NCBI RefSeq assembly: GCF_000224145.3
Contig: NW_004190373.2
Location: 1 to 64,000 of the forward strand
DNA from: Ciona intestinalis
Taxonomy: Eukaryota; Chordata; Ascidiacea; Phlebobranchia; Cionidae
Direction of reading: 5' to 3'
DNA: 64,000 nucleotides
Positions 1 to 9,925 of the stretch are shown here, piece after piece. Positions within the stretch are counted from its first letter, which is position 1. Each line of letters opens with the position of its first letter. The notes beneath the pieces are model-generated. The model was given only the letters and a program-made list of their open reading frames with translations. It made no database searches and had not been told where the DNA came from. The translations under genes were made by a program, and so were the position numbers.

Positions 1-2137
1 GCACAATCGCACATAGGCGCACATAAGTGCCCAATCACACATAGGCGCACATAATTGCCCAAACGCACATAGGCGCACATAATTGCACATGTTAATGTAT
101 CCAAGTTATAACACAGGTGTTCTGTTTCTAAACCTCGTACCAGCTTATATATTTTGTGGACGATTATTTTTCTGTATGGTTGACAACTAATACGTGCTCA
201 CTCAATATAGCTTTGCTCTTTTGTTTATATAAATCTTTGCATTCCCAGGTGCCAAGGCCAACCATCAGAAGATGAGAATTGTTTGTCTGCTTGTCCTTTA
301 GCAGCTTGGAGTGCATGGGTCCCAGGTCAATGCATGGGACCCGATATATCGTGCTCGCCTGGGACCCGTACCGAAACACGAACATGTAGGAGTCGAGGGA
401 ATGTCGTTGGTGACGTTTTCTGCGCAGGAGGAACTGCAGCTTCAACCAGGGTGGGTGGTTTGTGTTGTTCATGTTATGTGTAACCAGAGGGTTGTCGGTT
501 TGAGGCTCAGTTCTGCCACTATTGTGCAACTAAAAATATGTCTTTGCTCCTTGATCATTTTTACCATAGTTTAGTTTAACAACTGTCACTTTTCTGTTAA
601 TAATAATTGCTTAAAACCAGTGGTTACTAATAAACTGCTGTTGCCACACAAGGATAAATAAGTCACATTTATTCATCATCAACAATATTTCTACAGCAAA
701 CAAACTGTCAGGAAGACTTGTGCGCGTCGTACTCGGCGTTCACGTTCACCTCGTGTACCAATGTGTGCAGAGCGGGCACCAGGAGTGGTGTCAGGAGTTG
801 TATCACATCAGGGAATGTCCCTGCAGGATGTTTAACAAAACAAGAATCTTGTTTCGATGAAGTCGCGTGTGGTGAGTAATGTGCAGAAATATAAATATCT
901 TGTGTAATTATCGAACAACCACATTTTTATTTGACACTTTTCTTCAGGTAGTTTCTTAATAAGAATATTCAGATTAAGTTATACTTAAAATGTGTGACTT
1001 TTAAAATCAATCTAACATTAAATTTGTGGGGATTTAAAATATAGAGGTCCCAACTGAGAATTTTTAACCCATAGTTTCCGTTTTTTAAAATCAACTTTTA
1101 ATCCCATAGTACCATCATGGAGTGATTGGTCACCATGGGGGGCGTGTGGGGGGGCGGAATGTACGACTGCAACAAGAACGAGGACGAGGACATGTCCCGA
1201 TGCCTTGCCGACCAAACCGTGAGTTGAATATTGGTTGTTTATTTTGGTTAATAGGTGCACACAAAGCACATAAGTACCCAATCGCACATAGGCGCACATA
1301 AGTGCCCAATCACACGTAGGCGTACATAATTGCACATGTTAATGTATCCAAGTTATAACACAGGTGTTCTGTTTCTAAACCTCGTACCAGCTTATATATT
1401 TTGTGAACGATTATTTTTCTGTATGGTTGACAACTAATACGTGCTCACTCAATATAGCTTTGCTCTTTTGTTTATATAAATCTTTGCATTCCCAGGTGCC
1501 AAGGCCAACCATCAGAAGATGAGAATTGTTTGTCTGCTTGTCCTTCAGCAGCTTGGAGTGCATGGGTCCCAGGTCAATGCATGGGACCCGATATATCGTG
1601 CTCGCCTGGGACCCGTACCGAAACACGAACATGTAGGAGTCGAGGGAATGTCGTTGGTGACGTTTTCTGCGCAGGAGGAACTGCAGCTTCAACCAGGGTG
1701 GGTGGTTTGTGTTGTTCATGTTATGTGTAACCAGAGGGTTGTCGGTTTGAGGCTCGGTTCTGCCACTATTGTGCAACTAAAAATATGTCTTTGCTCCTTG
1801 ATCATTTTTACCATAGTTTAGTTTAACAACCGTCATTTTTCTGTTAATAATAATTGCTTAAAACCAGTGGTCACTAATAAACTGCTGTTGCCACATAAGG
1901 ATAAATAAGTCACATTCATTCACCATCAACAATATTTCTACAGCAAACAAACTGTCAGGAAGATTTATGCACGTCGTACTCGGCGTTCACGTTCACCTCG
2001 TGCACCAATGTGTGCAGGTCGGGCACCAGGAGTGGTGTCAGGAGTTGTATCACATCAGGGAATGTCCCTGCTGGATGTTTAACAAAACAAGAATCTTGTT
2101 TCGATGAAGTCGCATGTGGTGAGTGTTGTGTGGAGAT
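1..2137 (+). repeat. 1247-bp tandem duplication carrying TSP1 exons
   Basis: Positions 1-890 recur at 1248-2137 with an offset of exactly 1247 bp and only scattered substitutions, including intron sequence. Each copy carries two TSP1 exons (249-450/1496-1697 and 712-871/1959-2118). The exon at 1110-1218 joins the copies in frame. Beyond about 890/2137 similarity continues but is weaker. High intron identity implies a recent duplication or gene conversion. Confidence 0.95.
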
Positions 2138-4421
2138 ATAAACCTCCTATATAAAAATATCGAACGACAACATTCCCATTCGACACTTTCCCCTTAAGTA
2201 GTTTTTCTAGACTGTTGTTTTTGTTTGGAAAAATTAATTTTCTTTGTTGTTTTAAGATAAACATATGATATTTATCTTCGCATGGCGGGGCAACAGTAGT
2301 CGTTATAACACAGGTGTTCTGTTTCATGCATCTTGTGGCAGCTTACAAGTTACCATAAATGTAACTTATTTATCATACAGGGACCATCGACCTAATGTTT
2401 GTATTGGATGGCATGCAGTCAGTGACATCACAAAACTTTATTGTCATCAAGAACTGGATGCAAAGTTTTATTCCGAGGCTGAATTTACAAGATGAAAAAA
2501 TCAGATTTGGCTTGGTGGGTTATGGGTTGGAGTTATGGGGGATTAAGATTGGATTCAAACCATTTTAACTTTGGGTTCGGGATTGTTAAACTAGAAATAA
2601 CAAAAATAATGGATATTTTGTGTAACTTATCCTCTGGTATAAAAAAGATAATAAATTTTAATAAACACAAACAGTTTGCCCTTTATACAGTGAGACTTTG
2701 CATGTATAGACATGTATCCAAAATATCTATAGCGACCAGTTGTTCATTATTAAAATTACTTTCCAGACGCGCTATACCGGCAGTGTGGTCACTGATATCG
2801 AGTCAGGGGAATCCCAGAATCTACCACAGATCAACAATGTTATTTCCTTGCTTCCTGTAAGTTGGTTGTGATGTAATACATGGGTGGATGTAACTTATTT
2901 ATCCTCTATAACACGGGTGTTCTGTTTCATACACCTTGTGCCAGCTTACAAGTTACCACGTATGTAACTTTATCGGTGATTGTTTATCTGTATGGCGAAT
3001 AATTTGGACAATCGATGAGTAATCACTGGGTTTATCGTTTAGTGTTACAAAAATACCAATCACAGTGTCCTCTGTTTACAATAGTCTAACCACTAAACCA
3101 CAACGCTGTACATGTGGTGTATATGTCTATACTGACACAGCATTACAACAACTTAAAATATCAACCCCCCCCCCCAGTTCACGACCCAATCCACGAAAAC
3201 CACGCTGTCAATTACTTCAACAATCAACAACAACTTTAACTCAGCCGGAGGTCGATTCCCGGCATCCAGGAGGTTGGTGGTCGTTGTCACCGATGGACTC
3301 GCTCAAGAAACAATGAGGTGAATATGATGTCATAATGCAAGTACTCAACAATAGTGTTTTAAACCTAATTATCGCTGCATGGTGGGGCAACAACAGTCGT
3401 TATAACACGGGTGTTCTGTTTTATACACCTCGTGCCAGCTGATGAGTTCTGTATATGTATAAAAAAGAACTGTGTTATAACTTTAAAGTTACTCGCCAAT
3501 AAAAATGTTGACATTCAATGAAACCAATATATTCCATACAGCGATGTCAACACATTGGTACAACTCGCGCAAACAAACAAAGTTGAAATAATTTCTGTTG
3601 CTGTTGGTCCGTTTGCCAACCTTGCTACTCTTGGAGTAATAACCGGAGATCCAACGTTCGGAAATATATTTCAAGCTCGTACTTTTAACCTAAATTCAAT
3701 TTCAACCCCTCTGTTCAACAAACTGTTTAACCCATGTAAGTTATTGTGTGTCCATGGTGTGCAACATGTGTCCATGGTGTGCAAGATGTGTCCATGGTGT
3801 GCATTATGTGTCCATGGTGTGCAACATGTGTCCATGGTGTGCCATATGTGTCTATGGTGTGCAACATGTGTCCATGATGTGCAACATGTGTCCATGGTGT
3901 GCAATATGTGTCCATGGTGTGCAATGTGTCCAAGGTGTGCAACATGTGTCCATGGTCTGCCATATGTGTCCATGGTGTGCAATATGTGTCCATGGTGTGC
4001 AATGTGTCCATGGTGTGCAACATGTGTCCATGGTGTGCAGCATGTGTCCATGGTGTGCATTATGTGTCCATGGTATGCAATATGTGTCCATGGTGTGCAA
4101 CATGTGTCCATGGTGTGCATTATGTGTCCATGGTGTGCATTATGTGTCCATGGTGTGCAATATGTGTCCATGGTGTGCCACATGTGTCCATGGTGTGCAT
4201 TATGTGTCCATGGTGTGCAGCATGTGTCCATGGTGTGCATTATGTGTCCATGGTGTGCAGCATGTGTCCATGGTGTGAATTATGTGTCCATGGTGTGCAA
4301 CATGTGTCCATGGTGTGCACTATTTGTCCACAGTGTGCAACATGTGTATATAGTGTAATAATATACCATACACACACTTTACTTAATGTAGTTTCTAAAA
4401 TATTATTTTATTTTTGCAGGA
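249..4421 (+). CDS. TSP1-repeat / von Willebrand A domain protein (3' part)
   Basis: Spliced exons: 249-450, 712-871, 1110-1218, 1496-1697, 1959-2118, 2381-2514, 2767-2856, 3178-3317, 3542-3735, 4420-4421. All junctions are GT-AG and phases agree. Exons 1-5 encode thrombospondin type 1 modules: WSDWSPWGACGG and a Cys-Gln-Gly stretch around 1110-1530, with paired cysteines and TRTETRTC-type arginine runs. Exons 6-9 encode a vWA domain: IDLMFVLDGMQS at the first strand, LVVVVTDG near the second metal-binding loop, and IISVAVG. The first MIDAS motif is D-x-M-x-S instead of D-x-S-x-S, so metal binding may be weakened. The family is extracellular and adhesive; ligand unknown. The gene starts left of the window, so signal peptide and upstream modules are not seen. 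The stop codon TGA is inferred to be split by the last intron (T at 3735, GA at 4420). Terminal exon is the least certain part. Confidence 0.82.
3745..4350 (+). repeat. 20-bp minisatellite in last intron of the TSP1-vWA gene
   Basis: About 30 head-to-tail copies of a unit reading roughly TGTGTCCATGGTGTGCAAYA. Most are 20 bp; two are about 17 bp. Variation is concentrated at the last three bases (aac, att, aat, agc). The array lies between the donor at 3736 and the acceptor at 4419. Because 20 is not a multiple of three and the unit has no stop on either strand, several frames are open by chance; these are not genes. Confidence 0.95.
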
Positions 4422-4837
4422 AACTGTTGGCTTCATTTGTTTGGATCTAATTTATCATTTGCACAAATTCTTTGTTAGTTTCATTGTTTTGTTACTTGTT
4501 TTATATTTGAATATACTGAACTGTTCAAATACACGAAAGGTTTTTATGGTATAATGGAGGCACAATGGTGGCAGCATCCAGTCTTAAGAAATAATTGGTT
4601 TTTGATTTGTTCTGTTGGGTTACAACTATGTAGACGTAGTGTTAGATTTTGACGGGCAATTTGGATTCTGTTTTTATTTCGTCTTCATAATAAAGAACGA
4701 TGATCCGACAGCTTATGCTATAATATATTTATCCCGCCAGAATTTTAAGCGTTTTTTAAACATTGGACGTTGGCACGGTGTTTCCAGGTGCCGCTGGTGT
4801 TGGAATATTTTAAGGGGAGGAAATATATGAGAAATAA
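4422..4837 (+). other. 3' UTR and downstream flank of the TSP1-vWA gene
   Basis: Follows the inferred split stop codon. An AATAAA lies at 4688-4693 and could be the polyadenylation signal. No conserved reading frame was recognised here. Confidence 0.45.
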
Positions 4838-5230
4838 AAACACGGCAACACTTTTCAACGTTGATTAGCCCTGCCCGCTTTTGGTTGATTGGCTCGCAGT
4901 CCTCGCTTACAAAACACTCGCCTTCCAATGCGTGGCAGTTACACTACGTGGATGGTTGGTTGAAGTTGGTTCTGCACCAGATATGGATTATATTTTAGGA
5001 CTTAAGTTATAATTCCACCACTGTATTACTTCAGACAGCAGGTATTATTACTTGTTATTCGGCAGTATGATTAGAATTACTATCAGTACGCAGTGTCTAG
5101 TGTTTAAAAAGTTCCTAAGAGATATTTTGGTCAAAATAACCGAGATATATCGATTGCAACTTTTAGTTTTACTAAGGACCGAACAACCGTATGATGTCGA
5201 TTTAAGTAACTTGGTATAATGACTGCAGTA
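4838..5230 (+). repeat. Dispersed repeat, copy 1 of about 400 bp
   Basis: Nearly the same sequence occurs at 5573-5990 (offset about 740 bp), and a diverged version of its first 150 bp at 28285-28440. Landmarks are a CCCGCTTTTGGTTGATTGG block, ATGCGTGGCAGTTACACTAC and CCGAGATAT. No terminal inverted repeats or coding capacity were recognised. It ends at an assembly gap. Confidence 0.85.
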
Positions 5231-5338
5231 NNNNNNNNNNNNNNNNNNNNNNNNNNNNNNNNNNNNNNNNNNNNNNNNNNNNNNNNNNNNNNNNNNNNNN
5301 NNNNNNNNNNNNNNNNNNNNNNNNNNNNNNNNNNNNNN
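5231..5338. other. Assembly gap (108 N)
   Basis: Unresolved bases. The gap falls at the same internal point of the repeat where the second copy continues to a second gap at 6037, so repeat collapse is a likely cause. Confidence 1.
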
Positions 5339-5572
5339 ACATGCGTCCAACAACGGTAGCAGCAAGAACATTGAGTCCGATACGCTCCGGTTAAAATGCG
5401 AGCGCCTAACCACTAAGCTTTGTATCGTTGGAATCGTGTATTGTTATAACTCGGAGCTCGAACATTCTGTTGCATCGTAGCGAAACTTCGCCATTATTCA
5501 GTCGTAGCTTAAACACAATATCGTTGTTTAAACACAATATCATTGTTAAAACACAATATCATTTATTTATTA

Positions 5573-5990
5573 TAAAAACATGGCAACACTTTCAAACGTT
5601 GATTAGCTCTCCCCGCTTTCGGTTGATTAGCTCGCAGTCCTCGATTACAAAACACTCGCCTTCCAATGCGTGGCAGTTACACTACATGGATGGTTGGTTG
5701 AAGTTGGTTCTGCACTAGATTGAGGTTTTATTTTAAGTTTTAAATTTTTTTAAAAGTACTTCTTCAGCATTGTATTACTTCAAACAACAGAATATTATTA
5801 CTTGTTATTCAGCAGTATTATTAGAATTACCACTAGTCAGCAGTGTCTAGCGTTTAAAAAGTTCCCAAGAGGTGTTTTGGTCAAATTAACCGAGATATCT
5901 CGATTTTAACTCTTAGTTTTACCAAGGACCCAACAACCGTATGGTGTCGATTTAAGTAACTTGGTATAATGACTACAGTAGGACACATGC
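5573..5990 (+). repeat. Dispersed repeat, copy 2 of about 400 bp
   Basis: Second copy of the element at 4838-5230, differing by scattered substitutions and small indels. A run of AACACAATATC-like units sits just upstream (5512-5572). The CAACAACGGTAGCAGCA motif at 5995-6009 resembles the reverse-oriented head of the composite SINE seen elsewhere, so the repeat abuts a SINE fragment. Confidence 0.85.
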
Positions 5991-6036
5991 GTCCAACAAC
6001 GGTAGCAGCATAAAGCATAGAGTCCGATACCCTCTG

Positions 6037-6375
6037 NNNNNNNNNNNNNNNNNNNNNNNNNNNNNNNNNNNNNNNNNNNNNNNNNNNNNNNNNNNNNNNN
6101 NNNNNNNNNNNNNNNNNNNNNNNNNNNNNNNNNNNNNNNNNNNNNNNNNNNNNNNNNNNNNNNNNNNNNNNNNNNNNNNNNNNNNNNNNNNNNNNNNNNN
6201 NNNNNNNNNNNNNNNNNNNNNNNNNNNNNNNNNNNNNNNNNNNNNNNNNNNNNNNNNNNNNNNNNNNNNNNNNNNNNNNNNNNNNNNNNNNNNNNNNNNN
6301 NNNNNNNNNNNNNNNNNNNNNNNNNNNNNNNNNNNNNNNNNNNNNNNNNNNNNNNNNNNNNNNNNNNNNNNNNNN
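6037..6375. other. Assembly gap (339 N)
   Basis: Unresolved bases inside the repeat cluster. Any open frame across this interval is an artefact. Confidence 1.
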
Positions 6376-7053
6376 TCGCTATGAGTCATTTCTTAGGTAT
6401 TACGTTGACGCTATGACATATTAAAGCTGGATCGGTAGAAAATTCTGTAAATAATGTTTTTGTAATGACGAATATTGATAGTTATAATTGATAAAAGGTA
6501 TCGAAAATGGCCGCTATAATTTTTGTATTCTAGGATCACCTTAGTCCACCAGCACCTGTAAATTATAAGTAAAATGTTCGTGATTAAACTAGCATAAAAT
6601 AAGTTTGTTAGTGGTACTTACGTTTTCTAGGCTACAGACAAGATACCAACTCAGTTCTGCTGACTTTAAATCAAAAACTAAAGTTTTAACGTGTAAACGT
6701 CGTTTCTGGAACTTTTCAACGGAGGGTCGTAATAAATTTGGACCGGGTGGTCACTGTATTTGTTCCGACCTGCTGCGCATTCGCAGTAGCGTCTCGGCGC
6801 ATGCGCAATAGCGCCCGGTACAAATATATCAATCGGAACAAATATATTACGGCACCGTAACACAGTGGTTAGGGCACTCGCATCGTAACAATAGAATATT
6901 GTGCTTGATGCTCGATGCTGCCACCGGTTGTCACTAATTATAGTAGCTTTTCCAGATAAAACAATCACCTACAACATTGTTTGTAAATAATGCAACTTGT
7001 TTGATTATTTAATATTGCAGTTTCTATATTTTACTGCGTGTGTTTTAATACAG
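6376..7053. repeat. Non-coding interval with a tRNA-like SINE head
   Basis: No convincing coding exon. At about 6845-6930 the sequence CAGTGGTTAGGGCACTCGC resembles a tRNA-type A box, followed by a GATGCTGCCACC tract and an ACTAATTATAG stretch matching the SINE body found elsewhere. It has no foldable tRNA cloverleaf, so it is called a SINE fragment, not a tRNA gene. Confidence 0.5.
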
Positions 7054-7574
7054 ATCACGTGACCCACAATTACACGTTTGAGGAACCAAGCTTATCACAA
7101 GCTACGTCATCGCCACAACATGACAGTAGTAACCCTCAAGGTTTGTTAAAAATATTAAATACAGCGGTTCACGGGTGTTCATATTCAAAAGTGCATTTCA
7201 TTCATTTGTTTTATATATAGAGCACGTGACCAACACAGTTGAGCAACCAAGCGTATCACAAGCTACGTCATCGTTACAATATGACAGTAGTAACCCTCAA
7301 GGTTTGTTAAAAATATTAAATACAGCGGTTCACGGGTGTTCATATTCAAAAGTGCATTTCATTCATTTGTTTTATATATAGAGCACGTGACCAACACAGT
7401 TGAGCAACCAAGCGTATCGCAAGCTACGTCATCGTTACAAGATATGCAAATTAACCCAAAAGGTTTGTTCATAAAAACATAAAAATATTCAGCAAAATAA
7501 ATAATAAACAAAATATCCAGATGGTGGGGTGACGTTACAAAAACCAACAATTGAAGATATTTTTGAACCCACAG
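7054..7574 (+). CDS. Unrecognised protein segment made of symmetric mini-exons
   Basis: Four exon-like blocks, each bounded by AG and GT and each a multiple of three in phase 1-1: 7054-7140, 7221-7301, 7382-7462, 7521-7574. The first three encode related peptides, for example EHVTNTVEQPSVSQATSS followed by LQYDSSNPQ; the fourth encodes GGVTLQKPTIEDIF. The introns between blocks 1-2 and 2-3 are nearly identical, so a unit of about 161 bp was duplicated recently. The peptide is Ser/Thr/Gln-rich and probably disordered. No family recognised; neither the first nor the last exon was identified. Selection for frame is suggested by the unbroken phase, but with so few changes this is weak. Confidence 0.42.
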
Positions 7575-8084
7575 GTAGAGTTTGTTAATTAGTTAAAGTT
7601 GGTTACTTTTATTGTTGTACACATATTTTTTGAAAACAAGAGATCAAAGATGTAATGCGTGAGCACGTTATAAACTAATTAGCATAGTATTAATTAACCC
7701 TTTTACTACAACGGTCGACTGAGTTCGATCAAAAACTTTTAATGCATCCCCACTTAAATGGAAATAGTTTGATTCAGGCGTGAATCGTTGTGAGGATTCT
7801 TTATCTCACCAACACGTGCCCTCCCAAATTCCCAGACAGCTGTCTCGACAAATCTGATTACTGGATCTATTGGCCTATCGGTTATGGCGCGAGCTTTAAT
7901 AGCCTAATGTCCCGGGTTCGATCCTCGCCTGCCCGCCCTGCCGTAACAATTATTTTGGATTTATTATATTTTAATAAGAGATATAGGAGACTAATACTAT
8001 ATACACTTTTTATTTATATTTGCACACCAACGTAAACAAAGCCAAAAGTTACCGATTACTGTGTTACTAACCGGTTCCCGATGC
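7575..8084. repeat. Flank with tRNA-derived SINE-like segment (about 7855-7965)
   Basis: Contains GGTTATGGCGCGAGC and CGGGTTCGATCCTCG, which resemble A and B boxes of RNA polymerase III promoters. Acceptor and T arms do not pair well, so a SINE head or decayed tRNA-like sequence is preferred over a functional tRNA. Nothing else recognised. Confidence 0.4.
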
Positions 8085-8445
8085 ATGGCAGTTTACTTGA
8101 CTCGCAAGCGTTATAATCAATAATTACTCATTAATTGGACGATTTTATACACTATGGTTTATAAGACTAAACTTAGTTAACGTAGCGATTAATGTATCGA
8201 ATACACTTGATTAATCAAGCTTAAAGTACATTTTAAGTACGAATTAGCGGGTTAAACAAACCGAAATGTAATCGTTAATTACTCGCTAATTAGGCGATCA
8301 TATGCAGTGACGTTTATAAAACTATGCTTAGTTCAAAATACTTTCTAGAATACAATCATTTAATTAAAGTTTAAGGTGCATTTTGAATTTGGCGCGTTTG
8401 ATCAAACAGTAAAGTAATCGGTAATTAATCGCTATTTAGGCGGTT
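8085..8445 (+). repeat. Degenerate AT-rich tandem repeat, unit about 160 bp
   Basis: Three diverged units share TAATTACTCRYTAATT, a RGGCGAT element, TTTATAARACTA and CTTAGTT. The third unit is partial (from about 8417). Old enough that many positions differ. It lies just upstream of the TPR-like gene. Confidence 0.6.
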
Positions 8446-8470
8446 TCAATTCTGAAAATTTAGTCAAAAA

Positions 8471-8490
8471 ATTATAAATATATATATTCG
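8471..8490 (+). promoter_or_regulatory. Candidate TATA region of the TPR-like gene
   Basis: TATAAATATATATA at about 8474-8487 lies about 125 bp upstream of the proposed ATG at 8611. It could also be plain AT-rich sequence. Confidence 0.35.
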
Positions 8491-8610
8491 GATTTGATTT
8501 CAATTGGGAGATTCAAGAATAAATGCTAGAGTTAAGAATTGAGATAAGTGCGGAAAAAAGTCGCTCAAAAAACAACAACAAGAACAACTGTTCGACGAAA
8601 AAGGATCTAT

Positions 8611-9477
8611 ATGACCACTAACGTGCTCAATAATGTGCTCAATAATCGATTGTTTTATCAAGATGTCGGTCGACCACTGCGAAAGCGAAAATATCACGAA
8701 GCTTACGTCATATGCTGTCGTCGTATGAAGTTCGACCCAGCTGTCATTGGATATAAGGTTCTGGTCAACCATTACCGATGTTGTATGTTGGTTGGAAAGG
8801 CAGAAGAAGCGATTCGAACCAAAAACAAACTTACATTTTTTTTAAAAGAGAAATCTCAAACCACGCCGAATGAAATCGAAACATTTGCTGACACTATCAG
8901 GGGTGAAGAGAGAGACATGGAACCGATTTTGTTTTATCAAATCGCTGCCGAGTTTTATGGAAATCAATCGAAAGCCGGTTTGGTCGGAATAGAGAATTGC
9001 GTAAATGGGATCAGACTTTCTATCAAGCCAATGTTATCACGTGACAAAGGATTGAAGCCGATCGTTCGAACCCACGTGATTCCACTGATGCGTGACATGC
9101 GAGAAATGATTCGACGATCTGATGACGTCAGTGAGGAAGTGCGGTGTTTGCAGGAAGTTAATTGTTTGTATTCTATCGAATTGAGTGAGGGTTTGGTTGG
9201 TAACTTAGATGGTAAAGAAACAGCAGGTAAGGAAGCGATCGCTATTATGGAAAGGGTTTTCAAGGAGAGAGCTGGAAAGCATTCAGTGTACGGGACTTGT
9301 TTGAACAATCTCGGTTCCACGTATGTAAAAACTTCCCGACCCAACGATGCCAACCAGTATTTCCGCAAAGCTATTGCAGCTTTTGGGGAAGCTGAGGATA
9401 TCAACGATGATCTAAGAGATAAAAAGATTGCCATAAGCATACAAGGCCTAAAAAATGCGAAACGTCAAATGAAGTAA
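8611..9477 (+). CDS. Single-exon TPR-like protein
   Basis: Open frame of 288 codons starting at the first in-frame ATG (MTTNVLNNVL). The frame is open for about 60 bases further upstream but has no ATG there. The C-terminal third carries a recognisable tetratricopeptide unit of the kinesin-light-chain/nephrocystin style: YGTCLNNLGSTYVKTSRPND, then ANQYFRKAIAAFGEAED. Earlier parts look helical and charged (LFYQIAAEFYGNQSKAGLVG), with further degenerate TPRs likely. No transmembrane segment or signal peptide. TPR arrays are protein-binding scaffolds; partner and pathway unknown. AT-rich 3' flank has AAATAAATACAATAAAC near 9690. Lack of introns could reflect retroposition. A specific orthologue was not recognised. 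Confidence 0.75.
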   Translation: MTTNVLNNVLNNRLFYQDVGRPLRKRKYHEAYVICCRRMKFDPAVIGYKVLVNHYRCCMLVGKAEEAIRTKNKLTFFLKEKSQTTPNEIETFADTIRGEERDMEPILFYQIAAEFYGNQSKAGLVGIENCVNGIRLSIKPMLSRDKGLKPIVRTHVIPLMRDMREMIRRSDDVSEEVRCLQEVNCLYSIELSEGLVGNLDGKETAGKEAIAIMERVFKERAGKHSVYGTCLNNLGSTYVKTSRPNDANQYFRKAIAAFGEAEDINDDLRDKKIAISIQGLKNAKRQMK

Positions 9478-9769
9478 CTTCGTCATAATTGTTTTTTTCC
9501 TCATAATTACTTGACAATGGATGTTGTTACATCACCAACAAATGATAATATGTTGTATATAGTGTATATGACGTCACAATCGATATCATTGTTTTTGCCG
9601 CTTAATGTTCTTGTGATGTTGCGTAATAGTTTGTTTTGCATAAAATATCGTGTATATATGACATGTAGCACCTGGTAATATTAACAAGCAAAAATAAATA
9701 CAATAAACTTATCAACCTATAAAGTTAGGTTTTTATTTCGCCCAGGGCATTCAATTTGGATCTATCGCT

Positions 9770-9925
9770 TATCAACTGGTGGTCACTAATGGGTTGTTTA
9801 AATTGTCAGCCATACAGAAAATTAATCACTCACAAAGTTACATACGTGGTAACTCGTAAGCTGGCACGAGGTGTATGAAACGTGTCATAACGACTGCCGT
9901 TGCCCGCCATGCGAGGTTAAATAAA
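9770..9925 (+). repeat. Composite tRNA-derived SINE fragment (body and tail)
   Basis: Shows the family's consensus blocks in forward order: GGTCACTAATGGGTTGT, GTCAGCCATACAGAAAAT, CAAAGTTACATACGTGGTAA, GGCACGAGGTGTATGAAA, and CGTTGCCCGCCATGCGAGG. The tRNA-like head is missing. This copy is a good reference for the others in the window. Confidence 0.85.

Noticed and set aside
3056-3156. An additional exon of the TSP1-vWA gene
   Set aside because: The exons at 2767-2856 and 3178-3317 join directly in phase and in proper vWA order, leaving no room for it.
3555-4358. Long Cys/Trp-rich open frames in the 20-bp minisatellite, on both strands
   Set aside because: They arise because the repeat unit has no stop codons. 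Only 3555-3735 belongs to a real exon, which ends at a good donor.
5973-6389. Open frames running through N gaps (also at 5048-5413, 29987-30938, 49377-50011 and 63204-63779)
   Set aside because: They are open only because N is translated as unknown residue.
6845-6930. Functional tRNA gene at the SINE head
   Set aside because: Only the A-box half is tRNA-like and it continues into the SINE body.
7860-7960. Functional tRNA gene
   Set aside because: A- and B-box-like words are present, but the acceptor, anticodon and T arms do not pair.
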